From: Rhyacophila brunnea
Taxonomy: Eukaryota > Arthropoda > Insecta > Trichoptera > Rhyacophilidae
Direction: 5' to 3'
Length of the DNA stretch: 64,000 nt
Assembly (NCBI GenBank): GCA_022495005.1
Contig: JAGYXB010001951.1
Coordinates: 10,062,001 to 10,126,000, forward strand
Position 1 is the first letter of the stretch; each line of letters opens with the position of its first letter. Of this stretch, positions 10,938-23,285 are shown piece after piece. The notes under the pieces are model-generated. The model was not told the DNA's origin. It saw nothing but the letters and a program-made list of their open reading frames with translations, and searched no databases. The translations under genes and the position numbers were made by a program.

Positions 10938-12000
10938 ATGAGCAAGTACGTAGTAAATATTTCCGTTTTCTCCACCTCTGACATCTGAAAATGGATGAAG
11001 TCATTCCGGCATCTGAAAGTCTAGCCGGGATTGCAATCCCTATAACGCGGCACCAGAATCGTTAAAACGCTCAAGTGGGCCCGCGCCGACCCACGTACTC
11101 AGGGCCTCTCCAAATCCCGGCAAATTTATATTTAAATTGCCACTTAGGCGACCGTTGTACCGTTCTAGGTCACAGTCGTTACGGACTACCCGTAGATGAT
11201 AAAAAGATAAACTTGAGATACGCCACCGTCACATATTTTTTGCTCGCTTTAATCAGATAATTTTAACACATTTATTTCCCATTTTCTTTGAAGTATATTT
11301 TTCGTTAAAATATTAGATGAAAATAATTGTCTGGATCAATATAATATTATATACTTCTTCAATATATACCTACTCCTAAAAGACTAAAGAGACCTCTAAT
11401 ATTTGAGTTAAATATAAATAGAGGAGACCTTAGAAATCCAATCATTCGTGTTTGCGATCCCAATTGTATGTGTCGATAGATAGATATTTAATGAGTTTTC
11501 GTTGTTTCATCAAAAAATGTACCTTCCTCCACCGAACGCCGTAGAGGAACCAAATGGAAATAAAGTATTCCGAGAACGATGACGCTTTTTATGAGTTGCA
11601 GGCTTACGTAGATTTACAATTCAGGGACCGATTAGTCAAGGGGTTAATGCACGTGTGTCACTTCTGCATATCGTGAAAGAGAGTTTCCTTTACCAGATTT
11701 TAGTTTTGCTCCAATGCACGAAACCATCACATGCACAGTTATTCGACTCATTTCTCGGAAGACAAAGGTCAAGTGCGACTAACGCGAGCACGCAAGTGAA
11801 CTTTTACGTCGAGCGAGATCATTATATCCGTCCTGTTCTATCGCGTGCCAAAGTAATCGAAAAGAACATACGTATTTTAGTGTTTATCAATGACCACCTA
11901 CGTGCCGGGTCCTCCACATTTCTCAGTCATAAGTCTTGGTCTTAATAAATCCCTTAAAAATATAAGTTTTATTGAAAAATTGTATGTGTGTGTTTGTGGG
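10938..12000. other. No gene recognised
   Basis: 11050-11200 is comparatively G+C-rich (GGGCCCGCGCCGACCCACG). ORFs at 11075-11260 and 11655-11945 (96 codons) have no recognisable domain. 11965-12010 is T/G-rich (TATGTGTGTGTTTGTGGGGG). Confidence 0.4.
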
Positions 12001-12060
12001 GGAGGGGTGTAAATTTACCGCACCGGGTGACGGGTGACACCAACCCTAGTTATGCCACTG
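12001..12060 (-). mobile_element. Isolated hAT-like terminus
   Basis: Read from 12060 on the minus strand, the sequence begins CAGTGGCATAACTAGGGTTG and continues GTGTCACCCG. CAGTGGCGTAGCTAGG-like ends are widespread among hAT elements of animals. No partner end or TSD was found, so this is a solo terminus or truncated copy. Confidence 0.45.
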
Positions 12061-12164
12061 GTCATATGTGTTGATGATCTGCACACGCCATAGAAAATAT
12101 ACAGGGAACGTTGGTGATATCATGTAGTGGTTCACTAAAATATGCGGTCGCTACAGATACTGAA

Positions 12165-12465
12165 TCAATAAATGCGTGAATACCCGGAACAGTTCAGTGG
12201 AGCTGTACTCTTACCAATCACCTGAGACACGAAATGCGGCGTCATTCTCTGCTACGCTCTAATCTTGTAAATTCAATATTTCACGTATGCATTTGAAGCA
12301 GTACATTTTCAAAAGTAAAACTACAATGGGAGGAATTAGATATTCTGTATCCTGCGCCCTTCCCTACCTGAAGTCGGCCACCACCGAGACAATCTTCACT
12401 TTTTTGTCTGCTACCATAAAAGTTTGGTGGATCTGCACTCATACCAACGACGGAGATTCTTAAGA
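12165..12465 (-). mobile_element. LINE C-terminal remnants (family C), two pieces
   Basis: Minus-strand 12462-12354 reads VQIHQTFMVADKKVKIVSVV then ADFR*GRAQD, matching the plus-strand fragment at 28405-28535 (CECRSTELFRVADDKSKIAL then LVADLR*GMAQ). A second, shorter piece at 12235-12165 repeats the nucleotide string CTCCACTGAACTGTTCCGGG. A VADLR-type ending followed by G.AQ is seen at the C-terminus of some insect LINE ORF2 proteins; clade uncertain. Confidence 0.5.
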
Positions 12466-13077
12466 CATTAAATGCGCTGACTTCTTGTGATATCGTTATT
12501 ATTTCCACTAACATATTGTATAGTCTAGTTTTGAGTCTAGGAATAACATTATATTAAATAATGCACATTTCAATTCCACGACATGCTGTGAATAACTTAG
12601 GTACGTAGCTATTTTTTAGTCGTGAAAAGGCTTACACGCACTGCTATATCCTGTCTTATTTCATTGCAGATATAGGTCCACCGTTTGAATGACGGCACTC
12701 TTTTCATCGGCAGACTCTCGTCCGTGTTAGTACGCCACTGTAAATTATTCATTACCGTGTATAATGGAAAATTATTTTTAAAGTTTACATTACCGCGGGG
12801 CATTTCGTAGTGAGAGTTATCGCCGCCCATGATTTTTACGCCTTTGGGCATTCCCTAAATGCCTGTTTTAGGACTATGGCAAACCTTTTGAATTAGGCAT
12901 TCCGTACAAGGGTCTGCCGAACTTGGGTACCGCAATTTATTTACTTCGCCATATGTATGAATCCGTCATGGGAATTTATATGTTCCTATATATATAGTTA
13001 CTATTAAGAACACATTTGTACCTCACTTTTTTTGCTAGGGATTTTTTACAACTTAGCTTTATTTATTTATGAATATC
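12466..13077. other. No gene recognised
   Basis: An 80-codon minus ORF (12609-12851) shows no known motif. GGGCATTCCCTAAATGCC at 12846-12863 is a short imperfect palindrome. Confidence 0.4.
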
Positions 13078-13085
13078 GATTACAC

Positions 13086-13699
13086 CAGGGGTGGTCAACC
13101 TTTTTATACCTACTGCCCACTTTTGTATCTCTGTTTGTAGTAAAATTTTCTAACCGCCCACCGGTTCCACAGTACTGTTGATTTATAAAGTAGGGAAGAA
13201 ACTTTACTTTATAAAATTACTTTGTATACATAGAAGTCTGATGAAATTACATTTGATTTGATTAGATGCTGCGAAAATAAATACTGGCTATCTGGCTCAA
13301 TTTTTGTGAGGAACAAACGAAGGTCTCCTCTTTCGTAAATATTCAGGCGGTTTCTTTCTTTGGGCACTTGACTAACAGCACTAAAGCCTGATTCCACAGG
13401 AAATGAGGTCGGGAAAGGTATCAAATCATATCACATATTTGGATTTAAGACAGGCATTTTTTTATTTTGCCATAGGTTTTCATATACACCACTATCATAC
13501 TATGTTTGCTTTCTTCATCATATCTAATTTCTAACAGTTCTTCTTGGCAAGATGTATCAGTATGTTCAATATTTGCAGTAAAAGGATTTTTCATCCAGTC
13601 ATACACCTTCAAATTCAAATTATCTTCAAACGCCTACCGCCCACCATGAAAGCTGGAACGCCCACTAGCGGGCGGTAAGGTCCGGATTGAGTACCCCTG
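13086..13699 (-). mobile_element. Deleted hAT transposon, 614 bp, with 8-bp TSDs
   Basis: Starts CAGGGGTGGTCAACCTTTTT and ends with the inverse of CAGGGGTACTCAATCCGGAC. Perfect 8-bp direct repeats GATTACAC flank it (13078-13085 and 13700-13707). The terminus is close to that of the larger hAT at 61392-63845 (CAGGGGTTCCCAACCTTTTT), so both belong to the same hAT group. Only the 3' end of the transposase gene survives. Confidence 0.9.
13209..13424 (-). pseudogene. hAT transposase C-terminal (dimerisation) remnant
   Basis: The 71-codon reading contains FPTSFPVESGFSAVSQVPKE, RNRLNI and DLRLFLTKIEPD. This matches the hAT C-terminal dimerisation region of the ZBED/GTF2IRD2-like transposase group (pattern P.T...ESGFS....K.RNRL......LR..L). 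In hAT enzymes the E of the ESGFS-like motif is the third acidic catalytic residue, and it is retained here. The first two catalytic aspartates and the BED finger are absent, so the product could not catalyse transposition. It is enclosed by the termini at 13086 and 13699. Confidence 0.8.
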
Positions 13700-13786
13700 G
13701 ATTACACTGTATTCTTCACATTTGAAACTATTTATATTGTATGCGGCACATGTTTCATCAAGTGTGAGTACCAACATTTACGTTTC

Positions 13787-13882
13787 GATCTATGTAATAT
13801 TATAATAAAACTATTTCTAATACTTTGTGGTTTTGATCTATGTAATATTATAATAAAACTATTTCTAATACTTTGTGGTTGG
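13787..13882. repeat. 48-bp tandem duplication
   Basis: Two adjacent near-identical 48-bp units starting GATCTATGTAATATTATAAT (13787-13834 and 13835-13882), differing only in the last bases. Near-identity points to a recent event. Confidence 0.9.
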
Positions 13883-15150
13883 GGTTCAATTCAATGAATC
13901 AAACATGTTCCTACTTATGTACCTAATTGTCATATAAATTAATATTAATTTACAAAAACTGGTACCAAGTAAAAACAACCCCTCTTCTCGTACCTACTTA
14001 TTAGACACTTATTTAAATTCTCTGTAGTTATTCTTAACCAAGTTAGTATGATTATAAAACGTAACGCCATCTTATCTATGGCAATAACAATCCAGTACAC
14101 GTATGCAAGATAAATAGACGTAAGTAACATTTCATAAAAATAACAAATGTCACCCTCGGTCTCGTTACCGCCAGAACAGATTCCTTTGAGATTGCGCCTC
14201 TACGACAAGATGGATGCTCCCCAGGAGTGATCTGTCATTTGTTTTCATATTAAACCACTGGAAACTAGGACGATAGCATCATTGGATTACCGCCATCGTC
14301 GGTTTCTGTCACTATGTAAATCTTTTTATATTTTTGATGAGCATTTCATCTGCAATAACTCATCTTCAGGCTGTATATATATCTTCATAATAATATATTA
14401 TGATTTATAGAGACGATTTACTAAATAAAGCACTGTTACAAATGAATCTCTTCATATAGGTATTCGAATAAATATTTAATAAATTTTAAAATAAATTAAG
14501 TGAATGTTGATAGTGATAATTTTCATGGTTATTTCAGTTGTGGTTTTCTTTTAAAATATCGCATAAGTGCTTGTAATGTGTATAATAAAGTTCAGTTTAA
14601 AAATAATATCGATGCTTGATATCGATGGTAGACTTACTTACTACACCTCATAACAATTCACCGTCGAGCGGCGCATAGGAAGAGCACAAACTAATGCAAT
14701 TATTCTCTTCAGATATGCGCTACCTACATCTTGTTATTTTATGGTATTTTCTAGGGAGTAGAAATAGTAAACTGAAAAACATTAGCTGTACGGTTGTATA
14801 GTGGGTATCTAACATACTATAGTACGGGTATTTTCAATACTAGATTTTATATTGAGACTATATTTTATACTTTTTTCTTTACTTAGTGTTTTCACGTTAT
14901 TTTATTGTGTTAATTTGTTATATAAACGAAAATTAACTGTATGTTATTTGCATTTTCCATTGGTGAGTGCGCATAATGCCTGAACATGCCGAAATGTCAA
15001 ATGAAATGAAAAATATCAATTAGAATGTATTTGTTTTGATTTACTTCAATTGATCTATTGGATTTATGCCATGCATTGACAGTTAACATAATTAACAAAA
15101 AATATTATTATAAAATGTTACAATAATTAATTTTTTCTACTATTTTTAAA
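13883..15150. other. No gene seen
   Basis: A+T-rich sequence; only short ORFs without motifs. Confidence 0.5.
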
Positions 15151-15154
15151 TTAT

Positions 15155-15730
15155 ACTATTTGGTTTGGCCAATTATGGACGCCCTCATCCCAATACTTCC
15201 CTCATACGTATAATCCAAATTATTGTGACAAGTTCGGGCGCAACTCAGTTACAGGTCATCAGTTGACTGTGATTGATAAACAGTTAGTTATCGGTAGCCC
15301 ACGACCGGGTAAACTTGCTACAGTGTGACCGTCGTCCAAGCAATAGTTCAATTCGGGTCTCCTTACGAACTCAGTCAATTAGATCAACTTGATAGTAGGC
15401 GTGTTACCGGCACAGGTGTGTCATACAAACTTGTCATCATCATACTTATTCATAAGTGTAACCGTGAGATAAACACCTGGCAAGCCATGATACCGGCTCG
15501 GGTGAATAAACAACCGTAAACGCATACACGGTGACTCATCAAACGAGTATCCTTTCGAGTTTCATCATTTACCCCAAAATCCCAGTGTACCGGTGATAAA
15601 CAGAACCATGCCCATACTAGTGCGTGAGTGCAATTTATACCCGGGACCTACTCCAACCAGAAAACGGACAACATCAAAGTTAGTGCATGGATCGACTTCC
15701 GTTTAAACTGCCCTCCTCAGAATCCACATC
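15155..15730 (+). repeat. Unclassified dispersed repeat family W, longest copy
   Basis: Begins TTTGGTTTGGCCAATTATGG, then CGCCCTCATCCCAATACTTC, and further along TTACAGGTCATCAGTTGACT. Related copies are at 42465-42760 (plus) and 57940-58125 (minus) with the same order: GGTTGGGCCAA, CCTCATTC, CACAAGACCAGACGACGA, GGGTCATCAGGCGACC. The region is less A+T-rich than its flanks and continues to about 15730 without matching the shorter copies. No ORF with known similarity. Confidence 0.6.
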
Positions 15731-16568
15731 CACAATCATCCTAAATTACAGTAGGTACATTATACCAAACGCCGCCACTGTTTAAGGGAAAATATTACGT
15801 AACGTATGTATTGAATGTATCATTTTTCTTACTTATTTATTTTATCTTTTGACAATTACATTACTGCCAACAAATAATCTCATTCAACGTTACAATAACT
15901 TCGATATCCGTATCATTTGTAAGCGTTCAATTTACACCAAACAAACGAAGGAAGGAGGGAAAAAAATAAACGATATTTTCATCTCGGAAAATATGAAAAC
16001 TTTTTAAATTATATCAACATTCCGTGTATACTAGCAACATTTATTTATACTATAAATGCTACGCCCCGTGCTGATTTATTGTTGTCATCTTGCAGAACAG
16101 CTTATAATATAATACAAAGAATGTCTCTCTCCGTCGACCTTTTTCTTCTTTATGTTGTATGCTGAACATTTTTTCAGCAGTGTATTTTCTTTGTGAAAAT
16201 AGCGCATACTTCCCGCTTTTAAGATTGATTAATAAATTGTATTATGCTTTTGAGCAATATAGGAAAATATTCCTTTCGGAAAATTGCGGAAATTCACATT
16301 GTTGCTGTCTTGTCATCTTTTCATTTCGTTAAACGTTTAGCATTACCGTTTGGTTTGTTTATAATAGAAGTATTTAAATAAAATACGTACAGTATGTAGT
16401 TTATATGACAAGTGATTAACTACCATCGCCCAATATTATATATTTTGAACGAGTGCAGATTCCCGAACTGAATCAACAAAACTACACTCTGCGTACATTA
16501 TCGATAATCATGACAGTGGAATTAGACTTTCGTGTATAGATAGGCCCCATTTGACTCTTTAGTACTAT
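15731..16568. other. No gene seen
   Basis: A+T-rich sequence with no recognisable feature. Confidence 0.5.
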
Positions 16569-16615
16569 GGCATATTTAAATATGTTTTTTTTTACCTTAC
16601 ATAATATACTACATT

Positions 16616-17205
16616 CAAGTGGCGAAGGATGGAGGTAGGCTGTTAAGATCCTATATAAATAGTGCACACTAAGCTTTGTCAGTATTACATATTTGTTTTC
16701 ATTGAACTAAGACTACAATATGCAGATTGTATTGATTATTTATTAAAATCAATTAAACCCTGCCTAAATCATACCATATTATTGTTTGGGCATGCTATGG
16801 GCCATCCGATAAAAATAGTGCACCCCTTTTCAGTCATACTTATTTGTTTTCGTTGAAATAAGAACACATTTTATTACAGATGGTATTGGTTAGTTTTTTT
16901 TTTCATTAAACCCTGCCTAACCCACCCAACCATAATTAATAAAAAATATTCTTCTATCTATAAGATGTTTAAAACTATGTATGATTAAATGGTATAATTC
17001 TAGATATTTTTTAGATAGACAACTATTTTTGGCTGATATCTGAATATAGCTTGGCTTACGCAGGGTTTAATTAATTTTAAAAACTAACCAATACAATTGA
17101 AATATTGTAGTATTAGTTCAATGAAAACAAATATGTATTACTGACAAAGTTTAATGTACGCTATTTATGTCGGATCTTAACAGCCTACCTCCACCCTTCG
17201 CCTTT
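16616..17205. mobile_element. hAT-type MITE with long inverted arms, copy 2
   Basis: Same family as 7717-8303. Left arm AGTGGCGAAGGATGGAGGTA, right arm the inverse of AGGCGAAGGGTGGAGGTAGG, both continuing through AAATAGTG and GTTTTCATTGAAC. A partial third arm in left orientation lies inside at about 16799-16905 (AAAATAGTGCACCCC to GATGGTATTGGTTAG). Outer ends are decayed. GGCATATT occurs at 16569-16576 and 17206-17213 and may be the TSD, but this would place about 39 extra bases between the left copy and the arm. Confidence 0.75.
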
Positions 17206-17213
17206 GGCATATT

Positions 17214-20200
17214 GTATCCATACAAAGCATAACTACCCGGCGCAGAATAAGAAGACTACATAATGAACTTTTTTCTAAATGCAAACATCGATGTGGTACT
17301 AATATGAATACATGTTTCATGACATTGTTCATAGATCAAGGCTAGACTAATACACCTAACCTAGAACTCAAGTTGCACCTCCCGTAATCATAGATGCATC
17401 CGAATCATGAACACGGCAATTAGTACTCGATCTTTCATTATTATTCTTAATTTTGTGCCGTTTCTATCGAAAGTTGGCGACTAACACACTACATCTCCAT
17501 ATTATGGGCCAGTCGTATTAGATCCCCAATGCCTTGATCTATTATGATCGATTATGCTGCCTTCTACATTCCCCTGTATTGTGAGTTGGAGCATATTATT
17601 ATTTATTTAGCTGCTGAATATTTTGTTAATTGATGGGTTAATTATACATTTTAGGCATCTTCAAAATAAAGTCTTAATTTAATGAATAAAAAAAAAATAT
17701 TATTGCTCGTTTTCAAGCTGTATAATAAATTTTCTCATACCACTTGCACACACCAAATTTTCCAGTATTTTCTCCCATTATACGTCTCTCTTGATTTAAA
17801 TATATATGTGCGTATCATTCAAATTTTCCTCATAAACAGTCGTGTGTTCAAAGCAAGTCGTAATGTGGCTTTCATGAGTGATGTGAAGAAATTTACTGCA
17901 CAAAAACTGCCGAGACAAAACTCCCTGTAATAGCTGTCAACGCTAACGGTACCAAGATATATTATAAGCGTGCTTTATCGATGTGGAGTATGCCTGGATA
18001 TGTCATGGCATTGTTCGTGTGATGTTGTTTTGTTACTATTGCTTAACTAAGTTGACAAACTTTTTTTATGGGACATCTGGCAATATAACGAATATACATA
18101 TAGTACCTACTGGTACTGGTATGTATGCTAGTCAAGGACATTTTTGATTGACTTATATATTCCTCTTGTAATGTCATTCTTCTGGTATTATTTAATTAAT
18201 TATTTAAATTAGAACGATAGTAGCTATATCTTTACGAAATTCGACACTTCAGATGACGATGATAAGTATTCGATCGAAGGGCATTTAGATACATGTAGTT
18301 GTACCCCACCCTTTTTTTCTAGGATCTTTCTATTAGGTTATGTTTCTGCTTATTGGTATTAGGCAGTATGCAGCCAATAGCGTGTCGGTTGATTCATCGG
18401 ATAGGGAACACAAAATAAATGGGAACTGCTTACCCTGCCGGGAGTGGTACCTATAACACACTTCATATTTCAAATATAAAAAAATATTGGATAAACATAA
18501 ACACGTCTTAAAGGATATAATATTTTAAATAATTACGTCTGTTTCATGCTATGCATTAAAGTTTGTGTCGTAAACAAAAAGCGCATTCATTTAAGGATGA
18601 TCGACGCGCTTTGTGTTCTTCAAGTTGGGTTATAAAATAATAAAAATCGCCCGACTTTATATTTCGTATGCTTCTCTAAAGCCCGGAATTGTTAAAATAT
18701 CTGCATTTCACATTGCTTTGTATTGAATATTACTAACCGGCTGCCTTATCCGCGTGCCATGTACATTTTTCAGCTTCCATAATTTGCTCTCATCCAGAGC
18801 GGAGCGGTGACAAATCATCGCGTGGTTTTTTCGGCAAACAATTTCTTACCCCATTCGCCAGACGTTTGATTTACATACCCGGCGAGAAGGAGCGTTGTCA
18901 AAGCTCCGGGATATAAATGGTGGGCGAGTCCCGCTATGCCTGGAGGGAAAAAATCGTTTCGAATATTGTTTTGGTCGCGGCGCAGGCAAATGTATGGCGT
19001 CGCTTTAAAAGTCATTTTGTAAGTACCTAGACTCTGTGACTCCCCGTCCCCCTGACGGATGTCTTTCGTGACTGAGGAGGTCTGAGACAACCTGACTATT
19101 TGCCTAGGGCTCATTTTTCTCAATTGAAATTGTTTCGTTTATGAAAAACGAAAACAATCGCATGTTTTCGTACGTAATTCTCGATATTTTTTTTGTTATG
19201 CATTCTAAGAATCCTTAATAAAACAACTTGCATTCATTTTTGCTGAACGACGTTATTTTTATTGAAAAATCTCATAGATAACCAATCAATTTCAGGTATG
19301 TAAAAATATACTTATAATAATAATATATACTTTCCTGAGTAAGATTGTCATTTTTTTTGAGAATTTATGTGCTTAACTGCTCTGAAGTATGGTGGTACTA
19401 TTTTCGTATTTATATAATATTAGCATAGGGATGTTTTTTGTCTGTTTGCCTCGTATGCCAACCACACGGGTTCCGAATATATTCCTAATGATAAGCTCCG
19501 CTGAATCGAAGGACTAGAACTAACGTGTAGGTATAACTTTGATCTATATCGCCATTCGTAAAGATATGATGGTACAATAGTATAGTCGTAGTATAATAGT
19601 AATAGTATCTTATCTGTTCAAACACGCGCGTTAACATCATTTTACTCCCTACTTCAATTATAGTTTGTCAATTTATAGCTACGGCCGTATGTTGTAGCTT
19701 AACCACTGGGGAATGCCAAAAGAAATGGCGTATTTCAAAAAAACACTACCTTATTCTAAGGTCAATAATTATTATAAAGCAATCAATATTCGTAGGATGT
19801 TTATCACACTTGAATGGTCAAAGACATAGCTTATAATTAGTATCTGTAAAATTATCTTCAAATGTGTTAATCTTGCCGATCTTTTGAATAATAAAATCCC
19901 TAATTCTTGTCAAATTTGGGATCACAGAGATTATCAATATAATTTTTTATCATAAATATTTTACTAAAATTATCTCGTCTTTAATTATACTAATGGTTTT
20001 ATAAATGCGTTTAAAAATTAATAAATGTTAAAAATCTTAACACCACTGCACATTCATGTACCGAAATATGACTATATTCTAAAACATTAGAGCGAGAGGT
20101 TTAAAAGAATACTATTTTATGTAATAAAAATACTTTATGCAGTCATCAAATGTTTAAAATAAATATAAAGGATAATATGGCTTCAAAATTATATAAATAG

Positions 20201-20445
20201 ATTATCTACAACGTTTAAGGAATGTCCAGGATCATGGTTTGAAAATACAAAAAAAGCTCAATTTTGACCTACGACGAGCATGTCCCCCTTAAGTCAATTT
20301 GCTTTGTCAATTAATTTATAATAAGGTTCTTCCTATGAACGCCAGTATTTATTTTTCATTACTGATTTTTAAATTCTCCGGTACACGATTATCAATATGT
20401 CAAAAATGCGCCTCATGTATATAATTGTCATCCATTCCTTTTACT
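17214..20445. other. No gene recognised; one G+C-richer island
   Basis: Mostly A+T-rich. 18780-19130 has a clearly different base composition and carries a 102-codon minus ORF (18815-19123) with no recognisable domain; it could be an exon, a repeat or chance. No splice or promoter signals can be argued. Confidence 0.4.
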
Positions 20446-20453
20446 ACTAATAT

Positions 20454-20780
20454 CATGGCCCCCACATCCTGAAGCGGGCCCTTAGGCCAGGATCTTTGTC
20501 GGCCCTTCTACCTATCGCTAAGGTTAAAAGCCATGACGCTGTATAGAAACGTTTCCAAATGGTGTTCCAAATAAAATTAAGGATATTCAGTGTATTTTTT
20601 TTGTATTTGTCAATAAATCCTTTTGAGTTATAAAGTTTTCGAATATCGACACACAATAATCAAAAATTGCATTATACAATCAGTTATTTAAAAATATTAA
20701 TATTTTTAAAGTAAAATAGCGCATAGCCCGGTCCCCCGGGCTAGAGCCCTGTCAACCCCCTGTGGGGGCCATGGCCAATG
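20454..20780. mobile_element. Putative MITE with 13-bp perfect TIR
   Basis: CATGGCCCCCACA at 20454-20466 and its exact inverse at 20761-20773. ACTAATAT precedes the left end (20446-20453) and recurs at 20781-20788, consistent with an 8-bp TSD if the right boundary is 20780. The ends are G+C-rich and the middle A+T-rich. The right TSD overlaps an (AT)n tract, which weakens the claim. Confidence 0.6.
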
Positions 20781-20784
20781 ACTA

Positions 20785-20806
20785 ATATATATATATATAT
20801 ATATAT
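20785..20806. repeat. (AT)n microsatellite
   Basis: Eleven uninterrupted AT units. Confidence 0.95.
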
Positions 20807-20809
20807 GTT

Positions 20810-21338
20810 CGTTCCGTATATATTAGCCGATGTTTATGTTATATATCATAGTTTTCATATAGTGTAGGTTCTGTAATATATATATTTCTAAATAATATTA
20901 CTAATCTGGCATTTCTTTGTAACTGGACTTTCTGGAGCTACAAAATCCTCTAAACTAAACCGCAATTTTCCTTGTTAGATGTTTCATAGATTTTTTTTTG
21001 CGGAAATCCTTTTAAGCATTATGAGTCCATAATATAAATGGCGCACAGTTGCTTTTTGCGAAGTATATGCAATAGCAGTCATCGCAAAATGTGTTTCATA
21101 CGCGGTTACCTCGCGACGGAAGCAAATTTATTCCGGCGTCACGGCTCGATGCAAATGAAGCAGCTCGTCTCAGATTACAGCTAGAATTGGCGCACAGTGC
21201 GTTGTCTCTTGCCGCAAGAAATATAAAATTAATAAACCACAGTAACGGCATTAATGTTATATTTATAACTACATTTCTTATAGAAAATAAAAAGAAGTAA
21301 TGTTGGCCAATATTTGCTCTAAAAATCTTCAATCAATT
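20810..21338. other. No gene recognised
   Basis: Overlapping ORFs on both strands at 21091-21332 (69 and 78 codons) have no known motif. Confidence 0.4.
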
Positions 21339-21430
21339 CAATTTATTTTTTAACAAATTGTGGTTATTACAAATTATAGGTTTAAGACGTTCACAACATG
21401 ACATGAAACATTATTATAAAGTAGAAGAAA
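21339..21430 (-). mobile_element. LINE 3' UTR fragment (family B)
   Basis: TTACAAATTATAGGTTTAAG then ACGTTCACAACATGACATGA matches the 3' UTR of the copies at 9085, 21776 and 47676. Only the tail is present, with an AAATAAATTGAATTGA-like end on the minus strand. Confidence 0.65.
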
Positions 21431-21775
21431 AAGTAATCTATTGTATCCAATCCAATGCAAGCGATGTTGCAGTAACGGTATACTAACACGGGTGGTACAA
21501 TAACCGTAGATGTGCAGTACCCAGCAACTGATTGTGTAGGACTGTAGGTAGACACTGTAGACCAGTGGTTACGAATCTTTTTTTGTAGGAGGAACCCTTA
21601 AAATATGTCGGGTAACCCCTTCCTGGCAGACTTATATGATTTACAGGAGGGGTATAACAGTGATTTAAACATTTTCATTATATGTCTGGTTCACTGGATA
21701 TCTACAAAAAACATTGTATAATCGTGCATATGCTATTATTTCCTAATGTATTTGTGATTTTTGATAGCATCAGTG

Positions 21776-22480
21776 ATTTTGTTCAATTTCATTTTTTTTA
21801 ACATATTGTGGAAATTACGGGTTATAAGTTAAAGACGTTTACAACATGACACGAAACATTAATGTAAAGACGAAAGAAAAAGAAAAGTAATAAAAGGGAT
21901 AAAAATGAAAATATAAAAAGAGAACATAATATTATAAACATAGGAAAGCAGTGAAAATACAATTATACATAATATATAGTAGTTCAAAAAGTCCCTACAC
22001 CGAGTTTGCTAAGGAGACCCTATTTAAAGAATTTATAAAATAGCGACCACCTAAACTCACCCTAACGCAAGTGAAATATATTAACACCCGAAGCGATTTG
22101 GTTGAACATAGTTATCGCCCTCCCAATTGGCATTACCAGTGACAGGTTGGTTCTGCACATTGGGAAAATAAATAACTGATGCTCTCTATTTCTAAGATAG
22201 TTATTAAGTACACACAGGTCAACACTGCCCAGAATGGCAGAGTTCCCATTTATACCTCGTATAAATCGAAAAAAATACGTAGCTAAATAAAGATCTCAGT
22301 AAAGGAGTCTCAAGATTTTTTTCTGAACCCTCTCGACCATAAGGCCATACTTCAAATGATGCGGTGCTCAAACAACTCTTAAGCCTGCTTCGAACTAAAA
22401 AAAATATAAAAAGTTTTAATACCGTAAGGCACCTCAAAAGATTGACCAAATCGGGGCGATACAAGAAGTGTCATCAGTCC
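21776..22480 (-). mobile_element. LINE 3' part (family B), longest copy
   Basis: About 700 bp of a LINE on the minus strand. One frame reads LNNYLRNREHQLFIFPMCRT, NLSLVMPIGRAITMFNQIAS then GVNIFHLR and a stop near 22060. An RTN..P..R....N....V..F arrangement at the end is typical of Jockey/CR1-like ORF2 C-termini. Upstream, frame YRPDLVNLLRCLTVLKLF (near 22400-22460) may be earlier ORF2 sequence in another frame, implying indels. The 3' UTR includes AACGTCTTTAACTTATAACC and ends in a T/A tail near 21776. The RT catalytic core is absent. Confidence 0.65.
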
Positions 22481-23159
22481 CATTCCGACTAATGACTACG
22501 GCCCAGAATATTCAGTACTCATAAGAGGAGCTTTGATAATATATTCTAGAGAAACATCTAATAAGAAATTTTGGAACCGTTCTAGAAAATAAGCGGCTGC
22601 TCACAAGAATGATTTTACATTAATTTGTTATCTACTTGTGTTTCGATTCTATCTACGTTATCTAAAAACTAGAAACCCAGTCGCACAGTGCGTTTCATTA
22701 CAAGTCTCGGTGGTTCATCTTTCAAGTTTATCTCCATAGGAATTTATGTTTTACTTTACCAGACTGCGTCGCGTAGCACCGTAGCGCCGTAGCAGCGTAG
22801 CTCGCTGTAAATATTGCAGCAGCCAATCCGCGTGCTCCTTCCGCCGCTCCCGGTTTGTTTGCACTTTCAAAGACGTTACTGCTACGCCTAATATAACCTA
22901 ATCAAATTTTGAATATCATACTCATACCGTGGGGACAGCTGTTGCGAACCGTCTTTCAATATTTAATCGCCACCTACCAACATACCTTGTGTTCGTTTTA
23001 TCGTTCACATAGAATATATGTTTTTAATACATCACCCTTAACTTTTTTTGATTTTAAAAAACTTACAACACATAATAACATCTTCTCAATGATTTGGTTA
23101 TATTTTATAAAAACAAAACATAATTTTTATAAAAACATATATTTTTATTATATAGTTTT
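22481..23159. other. No gene recognised; short G+C-rich patch
   Basis: 22766-22860 is G+C-rich with repeated CGTAGC units (GCGTAGCACCGTAGCGCCGT). No ORF with similarity; 22909-23163 encodes only a low-complexity A/T ORF. Confidence 0.4.
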
Positions 23160-23285
23160 TTAATGGCGAGAAGCAGAATGTCCGCTTTTAAAACCATGGT
23201 TTCGGGTTCAAAACTTGTGCCAGAAAAGTTAACTTGTTTTTTTTCGGTATATATTTGATATAGATCAAGTACGATCCACAATCAT
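23160..23285 (+). mobile_element. tRNA-like SINE head, diverged
   Basis: GGCGAGAAGCAGAATG followed by GGTTTCGGGTTCAAAACTTG (box B-like GGGTTCAAAAC) and a GTTTTTTTTCGGTATATATT body. Consistent with a decayed tRNA-derived SINE. Confidence 0.45.

Noticed and set aside
12609..12851. 80-codon minus ORF as part of a transposase
   Set aside because: I could not place any conserved transposase motif in it.
16569..17213. GGCATATT as a firm TSD for the second hAT MITE copy
   Set aside because: It would require 39 unexplained bases between the left duplication and the arm; chance cannot be excluded.
18815..19123. 102-codon minus ORF as a host gene
   Set aside because: No recognisable domain, no splice or codon evidence; compositional island explanation is equally good.
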